Below are positions 58,001 through 64,000 of a stretch of DNA of 64,000 nucleotides, one piece after another (the stretch's first letter is position 1; every line of letters starts with the position of its first letter). The notes beneath the pieces are model-generated. The model made no database searches. It saw only the letters and a list, made by a program, of their open reading frames with translations, and was not told the origin of the DNA. The position numbers were made by a program, and so were the translations under genes. This stretch comes from Atherix ibis. Lineage: Eukaryota; Arthropoda; Insecta; Diptera; Athericidae. The stretch lies in the NCBI GenBank assembly GCA_958298945.1, contig OY282608.1:58752951-58816950 (forward strand), given 5' to 3'.

Positions 58001-60037
58001 CCAACAAACTAACAAACCAATAAGCCAACAAACCAACAAACTAACAAACCAACAAACCAACAAGCCAACAAACCAACAAACCAACAAACCAACAAACCAA
58101 CAAACCACAAGCCAACAAGCCAACAAGCCAACAAGCCAATAAACCAACAAACCAACAAACCAACAAACCAACAAACTAACACAACCAACAAACGAACAAA
58201 CAAACAAACCAACAAACCAACAAGCCAACAAACCAACAAACCAACAAGCCAACAAGCCAACAAGCCAACAAACCAACAAACCAACAAACCAATATACCAA
58301 CAAAGCAACAAACCAACAAACCAACAAACCAACAAGCCAACAAAAGAAAAAACTAACAAACCAACAAACCAACAAACTAACAAACCAACAAACTAACAAG
58401 CCAACAAGCCAACAAACCAAAAAACCAACAAACCAACAAACCAACAAACCAACAAGCCAACAAACCAAAAAAACAACAAACCAACAAACCAAGTAACCAA
58501 GAAACCAACAAACCAACAAAACAACAAACCAACAAACCAACGAACCAACAAGCCAACAAACCAAAAAACCAATAAATCAACCTACCAACAAACCAACAAA
58601 CAAACAAACCAACAAACCAACAGGCCAACAAACCAACAAACCACACAAGCCAAGAAACCAACAACCCAACAAACGAACAAACCAACAAACAAACAAACAA
58701 ACAAACCAACAAACCAACAAACCAACAAACCAACAAACCAACAAGCCAACAAGCCAAAAAACGAACAAACCAACAAGCCAACAAGCCAACAAGCCAACAA
58801 ACCAGCAAGCCAACAAACGAACAAACCAACAAACAAACAAACCACCAAACCAAAAAACCAACAAACCAACAAACAAATAAACCAACAAACCAACAAACCA
58901 ACAAATCAATAAAACAACAAACCAACAAACCAACAAACCATAAACCAACAAACCAACAAACCAACAAACTAACAAACCAACAAGTGAACAAACCAGCAAA
59001 CCAACAAACCAACAAACCAACAAACAAACAAAAAAACAAACCAACAACCCAACAAACCAACAAACCAACAAACGAACAACCCAACAAACCAACAAACCAA
59101 CAAACCAACAAACCAACAAACCAACTAGCCAACAAACCAACAAACCAACAAGCCAACAAACGAACAAACTAACAAACAAACAAACCAACAAACGAACAAA
59201 CCAACAAACCAACAAACCAGCAAACCAACAAACCAACAACCGAACAAATCAACAAGCCAACAAACCAACAAACCAACAAGCCAACAAGCCAACAAACCAA
59301 CAAGCCAACAAGCCAACAAACGAACAAACCAACAAACAAACAAACCAACAAACCAACAAACCAAAAAACCAACAAACCAATAAACCAACAAACCAACAAA
59401 ACAACAAACCAACAAACCAACAAACCAAGAAACCAAAAAACCAACAAATCAACAAACCAACAAACCAACAAACCAACAAACCAACTAGCCAACAAACCAA
59501 CAAACCAAGAAGCCAACAAACCAACAAACCAACAAACAAATAAACCAACAAACCAACAAACTAACAAACCAACAAACCAACAAACCAACAAGCCAACAAG
59601 CCGAAAAACCAACAAACCAACAAACCAACAAACCAACAAACCAACAAACCAACAAACGAATAAACCAACAAACCAACAAACCAACAAGCCAACAAACCAA
59701 CAAACCAACAAGCCAACAAGCCAAGAAACCAAAAAACCAACAAACCAACAAACTAACAAACCAACAAACCAACAAACCAACAAACCAACAAACCAACAAG
59801 CCAACAAGCCAACAAACCAACAAGCCAACAGTCCAACAAACCAACAAGCTAACAAACGAACAAACCAACAAACAAACAAACTAACAAACTAAGCAACCAA
59901 CAAACCAACAAACCAACAAACCAACAAACCAACAAACCAACAAACCAACAAACCACAAGCCAAAAAGCCAACAAGCCAACAAGCCAACAAGCCAATAAGC
60001 CAACAAACCAACAAACTAACAAACCAAAAAACCAACA
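58000..60037. repeat. Array segment with an older relative of the 695-bp module
   Basis: CAAAAGAAAAAACTAAC near 58,341, CCAATATACC near 58,289 and AACCTACC near 58,580 are in the same order as in the 695-bp pair, but with many unit differences. It is followed by CCACACAAGCC near 58,641 (register shift), a CTAGCC region near 59,125 like that at 52.8 kb, and CAGTCC at 59829. Confidence 0.75.
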
Positions 60038-60732
60038 AGCCAACAAACCAAAAAACCAACAAACCAACAAACCAACAAACCACAAGCCAACAAGCCAACA
60101 AGCCAGCAAGCCAACAAGCCAATAAGCCAACAAACCAACAAACCAACAAGCCAACAAACCAACAAACCAACAAGCCAACAAGCCAACAAACCAACAAACC
60201 AACAAACCAACAAACCAATATACCAACAAACCAACAAACCAACAAACCAACAAACGAACAAACCAACAAACCAACAAGCCAACAAAAGAAAAAACCAACA
60301 AACCAACAAACCAACAAAATAACAAACCAACAAACTAACAAGCCAACAAGCCAATAAACCAAAAAACCAACAAACCAACAAACCAACAAACCAACAAGCC
60401 AACAAACCAAAAAAACAACAAACCAACAAACCAAGTAACCAACAAACCAACAAACCAACAAAACAACAAACCAACAAACCAACGAACCAACAAGCCAACA
60501 AACCAAAAAACCAATAAATCAACCTACCAACAAACCAACAAACAAACAAACCAACAAACCAACAGGCCAACAAACCAACAAACAAACTAGCCAAAAAACC
60601 AACAACCCAACAAACGAACAAACCAACAAACAAACAAACAAACAAGCCAACAAGCCAAAAAACGAACAAACCAACAAGCCAACAAGCCAACAAGCCAACA
60701 AACCAACAAGCCAACAAACGAACAAACCAACA
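60038..60732. repeat. 695-bp tandem repeat, copy A
   Basis: Contains CCACAAGCC (60080), CCAATATACC (60215), CAAAAGAAAAAACC near 60,283, CCAAGTAACC near 60,430, AACCTACC near 60,521 and AACAACCC (60601). All recur exactly 695 bp later. 695 is one base less than 87 units, so the duplication was not constrained to the 8-bp register. Confidence 0.92.
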
Positions 60733-61427
60733 AGCCAACAAACCAAAAAACCAACAAACCAACAAACCAACAAACCACAAGCCAACAAGCCAACAAGCCA
60801 GCAAGCCAACAAGCCAATAAGCCAACAAACCAACAAACCAACAAGCCAACAAACCAACAAACCAACAAGCCAACAAGCCAACAAACCAACAAACCAACAA
60901 ACCAACAAACCAATATACCAACAAACCAACAAACCAACAAACCAACAAACGAACAAACCAACAAACCAACAAGCCAACAAAAGAAAAAACCAACAAACCA
61001 ACAAACCAACAAAATAACAAACCAACAAACTAACAAGCCAACAAGCCAATAAACCAAAAAACCAACAAACCAACAAACCAACAAACCAACAAGCCAACAA
61101 ACCAAAAAAACAACAAACCAACAAACCAAGTAACCAACAAACCAACAAACCAACAAAACAACAAACCAACAAACCAACGAACCAACAAGCCAACAAACCA
61201 AAAAACCAATAAATCAACCTACCAACAAACCAACAAACAAACAAACCAACAAACCAACAGGCCAACAAACCAACAAACAAACTAGCCAAAAAACCAACAA
61301 CCCAACAAACGAACAAACCAACAAACAAACAAACAAACAAGCCAACAAGCCAAAAAACGAACAAACCAACAAGCCAACAAGCCAACAAGCCAACAAACCA
61401 ACAAGCCAACAAACGAACAAACCAACA
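60733..61427. repeat. 695-bp tandem repeat, copy B
   Basis: Directly adjoins copy A. Over the lines I aligned by eye, from about 60,756 to 61,140, I found no difference, and landmarks at 60775, 60910, 61218 and 61296 keep the 695 offset. The match ends at about 61,427, where copy A continues into AACAAGCC and this side continues into AACAAACAAACAAACC. It is the youngest-looking duplication in the window. Confidence 0.92.
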
Positions 61428-64000
61428 AACAAACAAACCACCAAACCAACAAACCAACAAACCAACAAACAAATAAACCAACAAACCAACAAACCAACAA
61501 ATCAATAAAACAACAAACCAACATACCAACAAACCAACAAACCAACAAACCAACAAACCAACAAACTAACAAACCAACAAGTGAACAAACCAACAAACCA
61601 ACAAACCAACAAACCAACAAACCAACAAACAAACAAAAAAACAAACCAACAAACCAACAAGCCAACAAACCAACAACCCAACAAGCCAACAAGCCAACAA
61701 AGCAACAAACCAACAAACCAACATACCACAACAAACCAACAAACCAACAAGCCAACAAACCAACAAGCCAACAAAAGAACAAACCAACAAACAAACAAAC
61801 CACCAAACCAACAAACCAACAAACCAACAAACAAATAAACCAACAAACCAACAAACCAACAAACCAACAAATCAATAAAACAACAAACCAACAAACCAAC
61901 AAACCAACAAACCAACAAACCAACAAGTCAACAAACCAAAAAACCAACAAACCAACTAACCAACAAGCCAGCAAACCAACAAAACAACAAACCAAGTAAC
62001 CAACAAACCAACAAACCAACAAACCAACAATCCAAAAAACCAACAAACCAACAAACCAACAAGCCAACAAGCCAACAAACCAACAAGCCAACAAGCAAAC
62101 AAACGAACAAACGAACAAACCAACAAACCAACAAACCAACAAACGAACAAACCAACAAACCAACAAACCAACAAACCAACAAACCAACAAACCAACAAAC
62201 TAACAAACCAACAAACCAACAAACCAACAAACCAACAAACCAACAAACCAACAAACGAACAAGCTAACAAGCTAACAAACCAACAAACCAACAAACCAAC
62301 AAAACAACAAACCAACAAACCAACAAACGAACAAACAAACAAACCAACAAACCAACAAACCAAGATACCAACAAACCAATAAACCAACAAGCCAACAAAC
62401 TATCAAACAAATAAACCAACAAACCAACAAACCAACAAACAAATAAACCAACAAACCAACAAGCCAACAAACCAACAAGCCAAAAAACCAACAAACCACC
62501 AAGCCAACAAGCCAACAAACCAACAAGCCAACAAACCAACAAACAAACAACCAAAAAACCAACAAACCAACTAACCAACAAGCCAACAAACCAACAAACC
62601 AACAAACCAAGTAACCAACAAGCCAAGAAACCAACAAACCAGCAAACCAACAAACCAACAAACCAACAAACCAACAAACCAACAAACCAACAAGCCAACA
62701 AACGAACAAACCAACAAACCAACAAACCAACAAACCAACAAGCCAACAAACCAACAAGCCAACAAACCAACAAACCAACAAACCACAAAACAACAAACCA
62801 CAAGCCAACAAGCCAACAAGCCAACAAACCAACAAACCAACAAACCAACAAACCAACAAACCAACAAACCAACAAACCAACAAACGAACAAACAAACAAA
62901 CCAACAAACCAACAAGCCAACCAGCCAACAAACCAACAAACCAACAAACCAACAAAACAACAAACCGACATACCAATAAACCAACAAACCAACAAACCAA
63001 CAAGCCAACAAACCAAAAAACCAACAAACTTACAAACCAACAAACCAACAAGCTAACAAACCAAAAAAACAACAAACCAACAAACCAAGTAACCAACAAA
63101 CCAACAAACCAACAAGCCAAAAAGCCAACAAACCAACAAACGAACAAACCAACAAAGCAACAAACAAATAAACCAACAAACCAACAAACCAAAAAACCAA
63201 CAAAACCAACAAACCAACAAATCAACAAACCAACAAACCAACAAACGAACAAACCAACAAACCAACAAACCAACAAGCCAACAAACCAACAAACCAACAA
63301 ACTAAGAAACCAACAAACCAACAAACCAACAAACCAACAAACCAACAAACCAACAAACCAACAAACTAACAAACCAACAAACCAACAAACCAACAAACCA
63401 ACAAACGAACAAACCAACAAACCAAGAAACCAACAAGGCAACAAGCCAACAAGCCAACAAACCAACAAACCAACAAGCCAACAAGCCAACAAACCAACAA
63501 ACCAACAAACCAACAAATCAAGAAACCAACAAACCAACAAACCAACAAGCCAAAAAACCAACAAACCAACAAGCCAACAAGCCAACAAACCAACAAACCA
63601 AAAAACCAACAAACCAACAAACCAACAAACCAACAAACCAACAAACCAACAAACCAATAAGCCAACAAACCAACAAACCAACAACCAAACAAACCAACAA
63701 GCCAACAAACCAACAAACTAGCAAACCAATAAGCCAACAAACCAACAAACTAACAGACCAACAAACCAACAAGCCAACAAACCAACAAACCAACAAACCA
63801 ACAAACTAACAGACCAACAAACCAACAAGCCAACAAACCAACAAACCAACAAACCAACAAACCAACAAACCAACAAACCAACAAGCCAACAAACCAACAA
63901 ACCAACAAACCAACAAACCAACAAACTAACAAACCAACAACCGAACAAACAAACAAACCAACAAACCAACAAGCCAACAAACCAACAAACCAACAAGCCA
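61428..64000. repeat. Array segment at the right edge
   Basis: Holds a CCACAACAAACC module near 61,727 ending in AAAACAAC and CCAAGTAACC near 61,990. It then has a CCAAGATACC landmark at 62360, like those at 1.9-4.5 kb, and a CCACCAAGCC to CGACATACC stretch (62,4xx-62,960) like that at 43-45 kb. Two close AACTAACAGACC units lie near 63,747 and 63,805, and the segment ends in long runs of perfect units. The array continues past the edge. Confidence 0.8.

Larger units (their letters stand above)
1..64000. repeat. Satellite array of an 8-bp unit, AACAAACC (GGTTTGTT)
   Basis: The whole window is head-to-tail copies of AACAAACC, with no unique sequence anywhere. Runs of perfect units (for example around 960-1040, 5220-5290 and 13140-13260) alternate with point variants. 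The recurrent variants are AACAAGCC, AACAAACG followed by A, AATAAACC, AACAAACT, AACAAATC, AAAAAACC and AACAAACA. Each unit is two similar tetramers, AACA and AACC. A and C make up almost all of the + strand; G and T come only from variants, and no segment is inverted. Single-base indels that shift the 8-bp register are rare. Both ends of the window cut the array, so its true length is unknown. A simple-sequence satellite of this size is known from eukaryotic heterochromatin. I do not recognise this unit as the satellite of a particular species, and it is not one of the standard telomere repeats. Confidence 0.98.

Noticed and set aside
1..64000. Telomere repeat tract
   Set aside because: Strand asymmetry is telomere-like, but the unit is not a known telomere repeat, lacks GGG, is heavily variant, and is organised in higher-order repeats, which points to a satellite.
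1..64000. CRISPR array
   Set aside because: There are no unique spacers between conserved repeats. The period is 8 bp and variants lie inside the units.
1..64000. tRNA, rRNA or other structured RNA genes
   Set aside because: With almost no G or T on one strand, there is no self-complementarity for stems, and no such gene is seen on either strand.

Overview
The window is one uninterrupted tandem-repeat array from first base to last. The unit is 8 bp: AACAAACC on the + strand (GGTTTGTT on the other; lexicographically AAACCAAC). I found no stretch of unique sequence, no convincing protein gene, no RNA gene, no transposon, no CRISPR array and no promoter or terminator. Both window edges cut through units, so the array is longer than 64 kb. 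This is the make-up of a eukaryotic satellite (heterochromatic, pericentromeric or subtelomeric). The species and chromosomal position cannot be told from the sequence.

The array is not featureless. The unit is a dimer of half-units AACA and AACC. It varies at a few preferred positions: A6 to G gives AACAAGCC, C8 to G gives AACAAACG, and C3, C7 or C8 to T also recur. Strings of variants recur as long-period higher-order repeats. By following rare landmarks (CGATCAAACC, CACCCC, CAGTCC, CCACAAC, GTAACC, AAGATACC) I could map modules and their copies. Layout: 1-5.6 kb mosaic with AAGATACC landmarks; 5.6-10.6 kb paired CGATCAAACC modules with CACCCC modules between; 10.6-12.7 kb mosaic; 12.7-16.1 kb a tandem pair of about 1.65 kb; 16.1-24.3 kb mixed modules; 24.27-31.41 kb a near-perfect tandem duplication of 3,569 bp per copy; 31.4-42.5 kb repeated CAGTCC/CCACAAC modules, including a block present three times at spacings of about 3,110 and 2,287 bp; 42.5-45.4 kb a 478-bp duplication; 45.4-51.8 kb a 2,061-bp tandem pair plus a partial third copy; 51.77-54.90 kb a tandem pair of 1,488 and 1,640 bp; 54.9-58.0 kb mosaic; 58.0-61.43 kb a 695-bp tandem pair that looks identical, plus an older relative; 61.4-64 kb mosaic.

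The array looks open in many reading frames only because of arithmetic. Three 8-bp units make eight codons, and neither consensus strand contains a stop. The - strand therefore reads as a rotating L-V-C-W-F-V-G-L octapeptide in all three frames, and the + strand as N-K-P-T-N-Q-Q-T. Frames end only where a point variant makes a stop, and the long - strand frames I checked begin at TTG, not ATG. I do not annotate them as genes. What is interesting here is array evolution: nested duplications of different ages, complete strand asymmetry over 64 kb, and module families confined to particular parts of the array.
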